The notes under the pieces: generated by a model | Databases searched by the model: none | Seen by the model: only the letters and a program-made list of their open reading frames with translations | What the model was told of the DNA's origin: nothing | Shown: one piece after another, positions 1-8,184 of the stretch | Layout: every line of letters starts with the position of its first letter | How positions within the stretch are numbered: the first letter of the stretch is position 1 | Translations under genes and position numbers: made by a program | From: Vibrio tapetis subsp. tapetis | GTDB lineage: Bacteria > Pseudomonadota > Gammaproteobacteria > Enterobacterales > Vibrionaceae | NCBI RefSeq assembly: GCF_900233005.1 | Contig: NZ_LT960611.1 | Span: 2,852,001 to 2,916,000, forward strand | Length of the DNA: 64,000 nt | Direction: 5' to 3'

Positions 1-231
1 GCTGTATAACTGACGACAGAAAATCACTAAGATTTCTAACGGTATCGCCTGAGCAAACAGGTTATTGATATCAATACTGCTCTCACCAGACGATTTGCCT
101 TTTACGATCGCCGTAGGGATCACCCCTTTGTTCACCAGCGCCTCTGCCGCTAGTTCTTCCGTCGGCGCATCGACCTGACCATTGACCTTTTGGCCTTGAG
201 CGTTTCTGCCTTGATATTGATAAGTCGCCAT
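1..231 (-). CDS. mshG: MshG, MSHA pilus inner-membrane platform protein (N-terminal part)
   Basis: Only the first 77 codons are in the window; the gene runs off the left edge. The ATG at 231-229 opens MATYQYQGRNAQGQKVNGQV, the usual start of GspF/PilC-family platform proteins, which sit in the inner membrane and couple the assembly ATPase to pilin insertion. It begins 10 bp after the mshE stop, on the same strand, so it belongs to the same transcript. Family assignment rests on the N-terminal pattern and the msh gene order; the membrane domains lie outside the window. Confidence 0.85.
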   Translation of the reverse strand, partial: MATYQYQGRNAQGQKVNGQVDAPTEELAAEALVNKGVIPTAIVKGKSSGESSIDINNLFAQAIPLEILVIFCRQLYS

Positions 232-241
232 TTATCTGTCT

Positions 242-1969
242 CTAAATCAATATTGGGTCAGTAGAACCGGATGCATCACCTTCACCTAGGTTCATGACTT
301 CATCAAGGCTCACGACTCCTTCTAAAGCCAACTCCATAGCAGAAGCCAGTAAAGGTTTATAATTCGTTGACAGCCTAGCTTGACGCGAAAATTCAACAGC
401 GTCGCCCGATCTCAGGGCGTCCATCATGTGATTTTCAAGTTCGAGCATTTCAAATACTCCAACTCGTCCTCGGTAGCCTGTTAAGTTACAGTTTTGGCAC
501 CCCATTCCTTTAAAAAACTTGGCACTCTGTTGGTTTGGGAATCGTGAAACCAACCACTGATGGCGAGCTTCATCCACTTCATCATGACCACTGCAATCTG
601 GGCATATCTTACGAACGAGTCGTTGCGCAACAACCGCTCTTACGGCACTCGCCACTAAATAACCTGGCGCTCCCATATCCATCATGCGTAATGCACTGTC
701 GATCGCGTCATTAGTGTGTAAGGTAGTTAAAACCAAGTGACCGGTTAATGCGGCTCTGAGCCCGATTTCTACGGTTTCTTGATCTCGCATTTCCCCCACC
801 AAAATGATGTCGGGATCTTGACGAAGGAAGGTTCTCAATATGGTCGAAAAATCGAGATTAATCTTGCTGTTCACCTGAACTTGGTTGACCCGTTCTAATC
901 GATATTCAACCGGGTCTTCTGCGGTAATGATTTTCTTACCCGGTTCATTAAGCTCAGACAAGGCACCGTATAACGTCGTTGTTTTACCGGAACCCGTTGG
1001 CCCCGTAACTAAAATCATGCCATGTGGTCGTCTTAGCTGTTTTCTCAAGCGAAGCAATAGATCTTCTGGCAAGCCTGACTCTTCTAACTTTCTAACCCCA
1101 GAAGTCTGGTTAAGTAAACGCATAACTACCGACTCACCGTGCTGTACTGGCATAGTCGACATACGTATATCAACAGATTGGCCTTTTGCTCGAATATTGA
1201 ATCGGCCATCTTGAGGAAGACGTTTCTCAGAAATATCAAGGTTAGCCATGAGCTTTAAACGCAGCACCAAAGCCGAAGCAATATTGACTTCATTTAGCAG
1301 CGTTTCATGCAACACACCATCGATACGTTGGCGAAGACGCAATACTCCAGCATCAGGCTCAATATGTATATCAGATGCGCCAACTTGAATGGCATCTTCG
1401 AATAAAGAGTTAATCAACTTAACAACGGTAACTTCGTCGCTGTCTTCATCATCACCGAAACTAAAATCAAAACTGTCGGAAGTTTGGTGTTCCGCATGTA
1501 GCTGCTCGGCAAAAGACGCTATTTCTTTAGTTCTTCGATAATAGCGATCAAATCCATCTACCAGTTGACGCTCTGGTGCGATAACAAAATCAATGGTGTA
1601 ATGTTGCAACTGACTAAGTAATGACTCTTGAGCAAACAGATCCGCCGGGTCACTCATCGCCACGCGAAGTACGTCCCCTTGCCTACCAACAATCAAAGCC
1701 CTCAGACGACGTGCATGCACTTCTGGCAACAGCTGCACTGCTTCGACATCAATATTGGCACGACCTAAGTCGATTAATGGCAACGAAAGCTGCTGAGACA
1801 AGAAATTCAACATTTGGCTTTCAGTCAAAAAGCCCAACTGAATCAGGGTGTCGCCAAGCTTACGGCCTGTTTGCTTTTGATGAGCCAATGCTTGCTCAAC
1901 TTGCGGTTCAGAAATGATCCCCTCTTCAACCAACAGGTCTCCGAGTCGTTTTCTAAGTTTAATCTGCAT
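242..1969 (-). CDS. mshE: MshE, MSHA pilus extension ATPase
   Basis: A 575-residue GspE/PilB-type ATPase that powers assembly of the mannose-sensitive haemagglutinin pilus. Residues about 6-70 hold two copies of the MshEN pattern (RLGDLLVEEGIIS, then KLGDTLIQLGFLT), the fold known to bind c-di-GMP in V. cholerae MshE. The motor domain has a Walker A loop GPTGSGKTT near residue 322, Asp and His boxes after it, and a zinc tetracysteine built from CPDC (about residue 455) and CQNC (about 488). The start overlaps the mshN stop by 11 bp, which suggests translational coupling. Length and motifs are typical of the family. Confidence 0.95.
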   Translation of the reverse strand: MQIKLRKRLGDLLVEEGIISEPQVEQALAHQKQTGRKLGDTLIQLGFLTESQMLNFLSQQLSLPLIDLGRANIDVEAVQLLPEVHARRLRALIVGRQGDVLRVAMSDPADLFAQESLLSQLQHYTIDFVIAPERQLVDGFDRYYRRTKEIASFAEQLHAEHQTSDSFDFSFGDDEDSDEVTVVKLINSLFEDAIQVGASDIHIEPDAGVLRLRQRIDGVLHETLLNEVNIASALVLRLKLMANLDISEKRLPQDGRFNIRAKGQSVDIRMSTMPVQHGESVVMRLLNQTSGVRKLEESGLPEDLLLRLRKQLRRPHGMILVTGPTGSGKTTTLYGALSELNEPGKKIITAEDPVEYRLERVNQVQVNSKINLDFSTILRTFLRQDPDIILVGEMRDQETVEIGLRAALTGHLVLTTLHTNDAIDSALRMMDMGAPGYLVASAVRAVVAQRLVRKICPDCSGHDEVDEARHQWLVSRFPNQQSAKFFKGMGCQNCNLTGYRGRVGVFEMLELENHMMDALRSGDAVEFSRQARLSTNYKPLLASAMELALEGVVSLDEVMNLGEGDASGSTDPILI

Positions 1970-3263
1970 GTTGAACCTGCTTCGTCTCTTTAATCACAAC
2001 TAAACGACTACGAATGAAATCATGAGTTTTATTGGATAAGCCAACTCGATTTAACGCCTTATTATAGGAAACCTTAGCATTATCTAATTGTTCACTTCGC
2101 TCTTGAGAAATAGCCAACCCCAACCACCATTTGGCATTGTTCCCGTCTTTCTCCGTCAGCAATTGATAACTTTCCAACGCCAATTCTTGTCTTTTTATTT
2201 GTTGCGCTAAACCCGCCCTTGCCGCTAAGTAATCAACCTCTGGGTTGTCTGGTAGGTGTTCAATAACGCCAAGAGCAGCCTGAGGTAAATTCTGTTTAAT
2301 CAAAATATTAACGAGTGCTAGTCTTAAATTTTGACTGTCGTTATCAAGTTCGATGCCTTGTTGTAGTACTCTCACCGCCCTGCGAGTATCACTTCGGCCA
2401 TAATAGAGAGCCGCTACTCGCTTGCGTATATTTTCATCTCGTGGCGTGTACTTCAGTGCTGACTCATAGGCTTTTATCGCACGACTATAATCATTAGCGT
2501 CCAGCGCTTTTCTTGCTCTAGCGCTGGCTTTGTCCGCGAGTTGTTGTGGTGTGAGCTCAACTTGCACGACTTCCATTACACCAGCTTCAAGCGCAGTTTG
2601 TTTTACTGGTTGAGACGTCGTATTTTTTGCAACAGGTGCCGATGTTGAAGCCTTAACCGTTCTGGTTGGTGCCGCTTTTTGTGTTGTCGTTTTAGTTGCG
2701 ACTGTTTTTTTATCGATTGTTTTTTTAGTGGTCTCTTTTGGAGAAGATGTTTTATCAATCGTGATTTTCTCGGTGACGACGGCTGAATTCGTTTTAGCAG
2801 GCTGAGATATTGTTTTACTGTCAATTAACGATATTGCGTTCGCAGCAGTGACTTCCTGCTCGAATGTCTCATCACTCAGTTCTGTACCATCTGCAGTCAC
2901 CACCTCTGTTTTTACGCGTTCAATTTCTTGTTGAGGTAAATCTTGAGGTGTCGATAAAGATACCGTCGTGGTTACGACTTGATCGGATACAGGCACCAAC
3001 GTTGCGGGTTGACTACTTTCCTGTTGATTAGATTGTGTCACGACTACGGGATCAGCAACTTGCGCAGCACTCGGCAGCTCTTCCTTTCCCGAATTCAACC
3101 AGAAAAACAAGCCAGCACTCGTAGCCAGTAGTAATCCACCCGCTAACAGCACTATGGCCTTATTGTTATTTTCAATAGGGGTAACGTCTACTTTCTCAAG
3201 CGGTTGAGCAGCATTGCCTTTCTTCTCTGTCATCTCAGAGAGCGCTTTATTAATAACACTCAT
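1959..3263 (-). CDS. mshN: MshN, TPR protein of MSHA biogenesis
   Basis: About 434 residues. I chose the ATG at 3263 (MSVINKALSEM) over an upstream in-frame codon because its ATG overlaps the mshM TGA as ATGA, the usual coupled arrangement. One membrane segment lies near residues 40-60 (IVLLAGGLLLATSAGLFFWL), followed by a long Thr/Lys/Val-rich low-complexity linker. The C-terminal half holds tetratricopeptide-like repeats (for example ARKALDANDYSRAIKAYESA). This is the topology expected of MshN: a membrane-anchored periplasmic TPR protein probably acting as an assembly or secretin-associated factor. Identity comes from this architecture plus its position between mshM and mshE. Confidence 0.88.
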   Translation of the reverse strand: MSVINKALSEMTEKKGNAAQPLEKVDVTPIENNNKAIVLLAGGLLLATSAGLFFWLNSGKEELPSAAQVADPVVVTQSNQQESSQPATLVPVSDQVVTTTVSLSTPQDLPQQEIERVKTEVVTADGTELSDETFEQEVTAANAISLIDSKTISQPAKTNSAVVTEKITIDKTSSPKETTKKTIDKKTVATKTTTQKAAPTRTVKASTSAPVAKNTTSQPVKQTALEAGVMEVVQVELTPQQLADKASARARKALDANDYSRAIKAYESALKYTPRDENIRKRVAALYYGRSDTRRAVRVLQQGIELDNDSQNLRLALVNILIKQNLPQAALGVIEHLPDNPEVDYLAARAGLAQQIKRQELALESYQLLTEKDGNNAKWWLGLAISQERSEQLDNAKVSYNKALNRVGLSNKTHDFIRSRLVVIKETKQVQHAD

Positions 3264-4105
3264 GCAAGCCCCCATCCCCATAACACAGGTTTTTTGAATT
3301 TTGGTTTTAACGTATCCAATGTATCGTTGATCGCATCGAACACATGGCTGTTTTGCACATGCGTATCTTTATGTGTAAACGCTAAGAGTAACGACTTATG
3401 GCACACCTGGTTAATCAACCTTGGTACGCCTCTTGACGATCTCCAAATGGCTTTCTTAACGGTATTATCAAACAACTTGGCATTACCACCGCTGATCTGC
3501 AGTCTGTGTTCAATGTATGCGAATGTTTCTGCCATAGATAAACTGCGCAAATTAGCACTGAATGAAATTCGCTGGCGGAGCTGCCTTAAGTGGTGCTCTT
3601 CGAGTCGACTATCCAGTTCCGGCTGACCGAGCAGTACAATTTGCATCAATTTAGCTTGCTCTGTTTCAAGATTACCAAATAGACGAATCGTCTCTAGTGA
3701 CTCATCACTTAAGCACTGCGCTTCATCCACTAAGGCAACGACACGGCGTCCTTGTTTATGCAATTCGAGTAATTTAGCGTGAATGGCATCAACAATACTT
3801 TCCTCATCAGAGATGACAATCGCTAGCTCTTTCACGACAGCCAACCTTAACTCTTCAGCCGATAACTGAGGGTTAGGCAAATAGACCAGTGCAACTTGAT
3901 CGGCTAATTGATTAATCAACATACGACAAACCATGGTTTTTCCAGTACCGACTTCGCCGGAAACTTTTATTACACCCTCACCCATTTCAATCGCAGATAA
4001 CACCGTTTGGATAGCCTCATAATGCGGCGGAAGCCCCTGAAAAAGTTCAGTATTTGGTGTTAATGAAAATGGCGCTTGATTGAAGCCATAAAAGCTCTGA
4101 TACAT
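3260..4105 (-). CDS. mshM: MshM, ExeA-like AAA ATPase of MSHA biogenesis
   Basis: 281 residues, of the GspA/ExeA-like AAA family. The N-terminus MYQSFYGFNQAPFSLTPNTE is typical of the group. Walker A is GEVGTGKT near residue 50 and Walker B is VVALVDEAQ near residue 122. A later segment, RGVPRLINQVCHKSLL, matches the sensor/lid region. Relatives help place the secretin by acting on peptidoglycan, but this protein has no peptidoglycan-binding domain of its own and probably works with MshN. It lies 2 bp after mshL and overlaps mshN by 4 bp. Confidence 0.92.
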   Translation of the reverse strand: MYQSFYGFNQAPFSLTPNTELFQGLPPHYEAIQTVLSAIEMGEGVIKVSGEVGTGKTMVCRMLINQLADQVALVYLPNPQLSAEELRLAVVKELAIVISDEESIVDAIHAKLLELHKQGRRVVALVDEAQCLSDESLETIRLFGNLETEQAKLMQIVLLGQPELDSRLEEHHLRQLRQRISFSANLRSLSMAETFAYIEHRLQISGGNAKLFDNTVKKAIWRSSRGVPRLINQVCHKSLLLAFTHKDTHVQNSHVFDAINDTLDTLKPKFKKPVLWGWGLA

Positions 4106-4107
4106 AA

Positions 4108-5763
4108 CTACTCTTCAGGGAACCATTCTTGTAATAAGTCACGAGAGCGTTCAAGCTCTTGCTGCCACGTGTTCACACCAACAATGGTGGGTTTGAGCAA
4201 AATGACCAATTCGGTTTTTTGGGTTAATTTGGTTACGTTACGGAACAGATGCCCTAATCCAGGGATATCCCCCAGAAAAGGAACTTTTGAAACGTTATCA
4301 ATTGTATTCGATTTCATCAAACCACCGATCACCACAACATCACCGTCACGGGCACGGATCACGGAATCTGATTCTCGAATTGAGCTTTTTGCTAGCGGGA
4401 CATCATAAGCAACATCACCTAAGGAAATATTCTTCGATTGAGTTTGTACGTCGATAACAGCGGGGTGCACATGCAGTAAAACAAAGCCCGAGTCATCTAT
4501 TTGTGGCGTGACATCTAAAGATATGCCCGAGAAGAAAGGCGTTAACTCGATATCCGGAGCTACATTGGCGTTATCACCACTGCCCACCACGCTTGAAATA
4601 TCGGTAACAAAGTACTCATCTTGACCCACTTTAATGACTGCTTTTTGATTATTAGCTGCCGTCACCCTTGGGCTTGAAAGCACATTCAAGTCACCCTGAG
4701 TTTCCATAAAGCTCAGTACCGCACTAAAGTTCCCATCAGAAATCGTCACATTTGTTTGCCCCCCTAGCAGGGAGCCGATGGCATCTAGACCCGGTAAGTC
4801 CGGAATAGGGTTCGTTGTACCTCGACCAGTAGAAATGCTGGTTCCACCAATAGTTTTGGTAATATTTGACCAGTTAATCCCTTGTTGATAACCATCGTTG
4901 AGTGTAACTTCTAGGATTTTTGCTTCCAAAATCACTTGGCGCTGCATTCGCTTCTGAGAAACACCTAAAAACTGTTTAATTTCACGAATTTCATCCGGAA
5001 ATGCCCGTACGGTTAAGACACTTGCTTGTGGCGAAACAATGACGTTACGCCCGTTACCTGTGCCGATGAGTGTGCCAACGGCTTTTTCTAGCTGAGGCCA
5101 GAAATCACTTTCACTGGTGGTTTCTATTTCTGTGCCACCTGTAGGGCTGGTGCTTTTAGAGCTAGATGAACTGCCAGAGCTAGATGAAGAACTAGAACTA
5201 GAGCTCGAAGAACCTGAAGAGCTGCCACCATCTTTACTTGTGATAGATCCGGTTGTGATTGACGTTAAAGACTTACCCAATCGCTTAAACTGCAGATAAT
5301 CAACGGGGATAGTTTCCGTTCGTAATCCCGCCGGGTAAATCTGAATCACTTTGCCATTTTTAACGACATCAAAGCCATACATATCACGTACAACATTTAG
5401 GACTTCATCTAATGTTACATCCGACAAATTAACGGTAATTCGTCCGCTTACGTTAGGATGAATTGCCGCACTGAATTCAGTCCCTTTAACCAAACTAGCA
5501 AAAAAGGTTTTCGCGTCAACGCCATTGGCTTGAACACGAAAACGTTTCAATGGAGCCTGTGTACTCAATGGTTGACCGTCGAAATGCGGCATCAGATCAT
5601 CTTGTACCGACGCAGGAAGGTCGTCTAATGCACGACTATTGGCTTCGTTGACCGCTTCGTTCAGTGCTTGTTTGACTTCAACAGGGTCTCGATGCCCCAT
5701 GTTAGTACACCCCACCAACGACGCGACTATAATTGCTACTACATATTTACGCATATTTACCAT
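4108..5763 (-). CDS. mshL: MshL, MSHA outer-membrane secretin (lipoprotein)
   Basis: About 551 residues from the ATG at 5763, which follows an AAGG four bases upstream; an ATG at 5754 is the alternative. A lipoprotein signal ends in LVGC. An STN/N0-type domain (residues about 80-150) is followed by the secretin core, with the conserved C-terminal stretch DGDVVVIGGLMKS and VPFLGDIPGLGHLFR. The protein should form the gated channel through which the pilus leaves the cell. A nearly pure serine tract interrupts it at about residues 180-205, between the N-domain and the core. That tract is low-complexity and likely to vary in length between strains. Confidence 0.93.
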   Translation of the reverse strand: MVNMRKYVVAIIVASLVGCTNMGHRDPVEVKQALNEAVNEANSRALDDLPASVQDDLMPHFDGQPLSTQAPLKRFRVQANGVDAKTFFASLVKGTEFSAAIHPNVSGRITVNLSDVTLDEVLNVVRDMYGFDVVKNGKVIQIYPAGLRTETIPVDYLQFKRLGKSLTSITTGSITSKDGGSSSGSSSSSSSSSSSSGSSSSSKSTSPTGGTEIETTSESDFWPQLEKAVGTLIGTGNGRNVIVSPQASVLTVRAFPDEIREIKQFLGVSQKRMQRQVILEAKILEVTLNDGYQQGINWSNITKTIGGTSISTGRGTTNPIPDLPGLDAIGSLLGGQTNVTISDGNFSAVLSFMETQGDLNVLSSPRVTAANNQKAVIKVGQDEYFVTDISSVVGSGDNANVAPDIELTPFFSGISLDVTPQIDDSGFVLLHVHPAVIDVQTQSKNISLGDVAYDVPLAKSSIRESDSVIRARDGDVVVIGGLMKSNTIDNVSKVPFLGDIPGLGHLFRNVTKLTQKTELVILLKPTIVGVNTWQQELERSRDLLQEWFPEE

Positions 5764-5774
5764 CAAGCCTTAGC

Positions 5775-6104
5775 TTAGTGTTTGATTTTTGCCGTGAACA
5801 GTTCTAACTTCCACTGCTTGGCACCTTTTCTAATCACGACATATTCAGGCGTAACTTGGCTTGTCGTATAACCATTAACTCGATCGCCATCTTCAACAAC
5901 GCGATCATTAATGATGGCATAACATTGCGCGTCATTCTCACAGACAATAGACTGCAATGTTGGCACAGCGACTTTCTTCACGGGTCGCTTAGCGGTCGTT
6001 GATACTTTAGGCGCTAACCAACCAAGAGGCGCAGTAGGATCTTGGTTTGCAAGCACCTGAAAGTGAACCAGCGAAAACAATAACACTATGATTCTAACCA
6101 CCAA
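5775..6104 (-). CDS. mshK: MshK, small periplasmic MSHA biogenesis protein
   Basis: 109 residues with a short N-terminal signal-like segment (IIVLLFSLVHFQVLA) followed by DPTAPLGW, the motif shared with PilP/GspC-type pilus proteins. The C-terminal part reads like the small beta domain of MshK (SIVCENDAQCYAIINDR, then DGDRVNGY). It probably bridges the inner-membrane complex and the MshL secretin. It overlaps mshJ by 11 bp and ends 11 bp before mshL. The call rests on the DPTAP motif, the size and its place in the cluster. Confidence 0.85.
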   Translation of the reverse strand: MVVRIIVLLFSLVHFQVLANQDPTAPLGWLAPKVSTTAKRPVKKVAVPTLQSIVCENDAQCYAIINDRVVEDGDRVNGYTTSQVTPEYVVIRKGAKQWKLELFTAKIKH

Positions 6105-6741
6105 TAAACTCCTGCCCCGTACCTAAGGTATACACCACTAGCGTTAAATTTGCCGTTGGGTATTCATCCACTTGGTATTGAAAACTGCGCCAAAAATAAC
6201 GAACTGGCATCGCTTCTAACGTTGAAAGGTAAGTTTGAATATCAAAATACTTACCACTGAGTTCGATTCGAACTGGGTGAATAAAATAGCCAGCGTTAAC
6301 TGCTTGACCATTAGACATAATCGGTTCTGCAGGCAATGACTGTAGGCTTTGTAACTTTAAGTTTTTGCTGGAATTTAAAACCTGTTCAAGCAATTCTGCC
6401 ATTTGATTTGGTGTCACTAAGTTTTTAACAATTTCATCAAGTTGTGCATCCAATAGCTCACTTTGGAGCTGCAGTTGCTCAAGCTTTATATCAACATCTT
6501 TATCTGGGTCGCCTTTGAGTATGTTCGTCACTCTGGCTATCTCACTTTGGGCTCGAATCGCTGCTAACTCGACTGACTGCAATTGGTTAGTTTGTTTTGA
6601 TTGCCGCTCCATGGCTGGCTCTAACAAAAAGGTCAACATCAGCATAAAAACGCCCACCGCACCGCCGATGGCTACCAACGACTTCTCTCTTTGTGTCATT
6701 GCAGAAAACTTAGCGTTCAGAGGTTCAAATTTAGACATCAT
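6094..6741 (-). CDS. mshJ: MshJ, PilO/GspM-like MSHA alignment protein
   Basis: 215 residues. One membrane segment (SLVAIGGAVGVFMLMLTFLLEP, about residues 20-42) is followed by a coiled-coil stretch rich in Gln/Leu/Glu, then a ferredoxin-like C-terminal domain. That is the plan of GspM/PilO proteins, which align the cytoplasmic and periplasmic parts of type IV pilus machines. The start codon overlaps the mshI stop as ATGA and the end overlaps mshK by 11 bp, so translation is probably coupled across mshI-J-K. Two adjacent ATGs open the gene; either could be used. Confidence 0.87.
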   Translation of the reverse strand: MMSKFEPLNAKFSAMTQREKSLVAIGGAVGVFMLMLTFLLEPAMERQSKQTNQLQSVELAAIRAQSEIARVTNILKGDPDKDVDIKLEQLQLQSELLDAQLDEIVKNLVTPNQMAELLEQVLNSSKNLKLQSLQSLPAEPIMSNGQAVNAGYFIHPVRIELSGKYFDIQTYLSTLEAMPVRYFWRSFQYQVDEYPTANLTLVVYTLGTGQEFIGG

Positions 6742-8171
6742 TGACCTCCCCCCCTCTTGGTTCGCAAATCAAATGTGACAATATCGTTTTCATTTCGGCC
6801 GATGGAAAGCTTCTCAAAACTTCTTCCGACTAAATCCAATTCATTTTTGAACTGCTTAATCCAGTTTGGTATGACTCCTGGGTTACGCGCTAATCCACTG
6901 ACATTGAGCGTGTTAGGTTGAATCAAAATAGAATTGAGTGAAATATCACTTCGCCCTAAGCGCGCCAAGGCACTCATTACTCCCGAATAGCCAATTTGCT
7001 GTTGCTCTTCAAACTGGCCGACGGCTTTCAAAGATTCTTGTTTGGCTTTTACCGAGACTTCCAATCGTTCAATCGTCGCCAATTTAGCTGGCGATGCTTG
7101 ATGCTGACTAACGAGGTTTTGTAACTCTTTTAGTTGGTTGTTAAATTGGTCAGCTTGCTGCTTTGCAATTCGAATCTGCTCTTGCTTTTGGGTCACTTGA
7201 TATTCGGTATACCCATATCCTCCCCCCATCACCACGGCTATTGCAAGCCATGAAGCGGCAACAACAGGTAAAGAAAAATACTCTTTTTTAGGCCTTAAAT
7301 GATCAGGAAATAAGTTAATACCTGACAAGCCAATGCGTAGAGCATGCAGTGAAAGTAATACGCCGCAAGCGCTATCTTTATCGTGGAGAGTATCAACTTT
7401 AACACTCAGTCTTTCTTCTAATGCCAGCTTTAATTCAGAGTCAATCTCATCATCACAACAAATGAATATCTTGTGAAATTGAGACTGTTTCACTTGAGAA
7501 GACAAATAATCAATTGAGCGTTGTAATTCCAGAGCCAGACCGTCAACTTGCAGACTGTTCGCGTTAGCACCAGTGACTGGTGCCATTACGCCACGAATGG
7601 TTCTATGGAAGAAATTTTTCGACTCTACATAAGCATTAATTTTGAAGCTACTACGCGTACTTTGATGCAATAAAACAAAATCCGTAACGCCTTCAAGTGC
7701 CTGTCCCCATACTTCGTCTTCAGGCACCACTCTTTGTAATTCAATGCGATGTTTTTCAAACAGGGTACGCAGTGGTGTCAGTACCTTCTGACTCAATACA
7801 TAAGTTTGCAATTTATTGCTATTGGGTAACAGCACGCCGTCTGCGACAATTTCAGTGACCCGCTCTGCGACAAGATCTTTCAATAAAAACGGTAAGCCAA
7901 CCGCCCACTCTTCAGGTGGAAGTTCCGGTTTTTCAACTTGGTAGCTTTGATAGTGATGAGCACCGAGAGTGACAATCGCATTCGCACCTGAATAGGCGTC
8001 GTTATCCAACGCACTAGTCAGGGCGGTGAGCCAACCTGATGCGTCTATTGGGAAAAGAGAGGTTTCACCATCAAAAGTTAAATAAATAGCATCCTCAAGC
8101 AAAACCAAACTCAACACGCTTGAGTTTGATTTCTGTCCCTTTAGCTTGTCTAAAAACGAAGCAACATTCAT
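6738..8171 (-). CDS. mshI: MshI, PilM/PilN-like MSHA biogenesis protein
   Basis: 477 residues. The first 280 or so resemble a cytoplasmic actin-like PilM/GspL domain, with a degenerate ATPase fold and no clear nucleotide loop that I can see. A membrane segment follows near residues 305-325 (PVVAASWLAIAVVMGGGYGY), then a coiled coil and a PilN-like C-terminal domain. MshI thus combines two functions that are separate in type IVa pilus systems. It is the first true pilus-assembly gene of the run after csrD, from which it is separated by 13 bp. Confidence 0.9.
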   Translation of the reverse strand: MNVASFLDKLKGQKSNSSVLSLVLLEDAIYLTFDGETSLFPIDASGWLTALTSALDNDAYSGANAIVTLGAHHYQSYQVEKPELPPEEWAVGLPFLLKDLVAERVTEIVADGVLLPNSNKLQTYVLSQKVLTPLRTLFEKHRIELQRVVPEDEVWGQALEGVTDFVLLHQSTRSSFKINAYVESKNFFHRTIRGVMAPVTGANANSLQVDGLALELQRSIDYLSSQVKQSQFHKIFICCDDEIDSELKLALEERLSVKVDTLHDKDSACGVLLSLHALRIGLSGINLFPDHLRPKKEYFSLPVVAASWLAIAVVMGGGYGYTEYQVTQKQEQIRIAKQQADQFNNQLKELQNLVSQHQASPAKLATIERLEVSVKAKQESLKAVGQFEEQQQIGYSGVMSALARLGRSDISLNSILIQPNTLNVSGLARNPGVIPNWIKQFKNELDLVGRSFEKLSIGRNENDIVTFDLRTKRGGGQ

Positions 8172-8184
8172 ATCTATTTACTAC

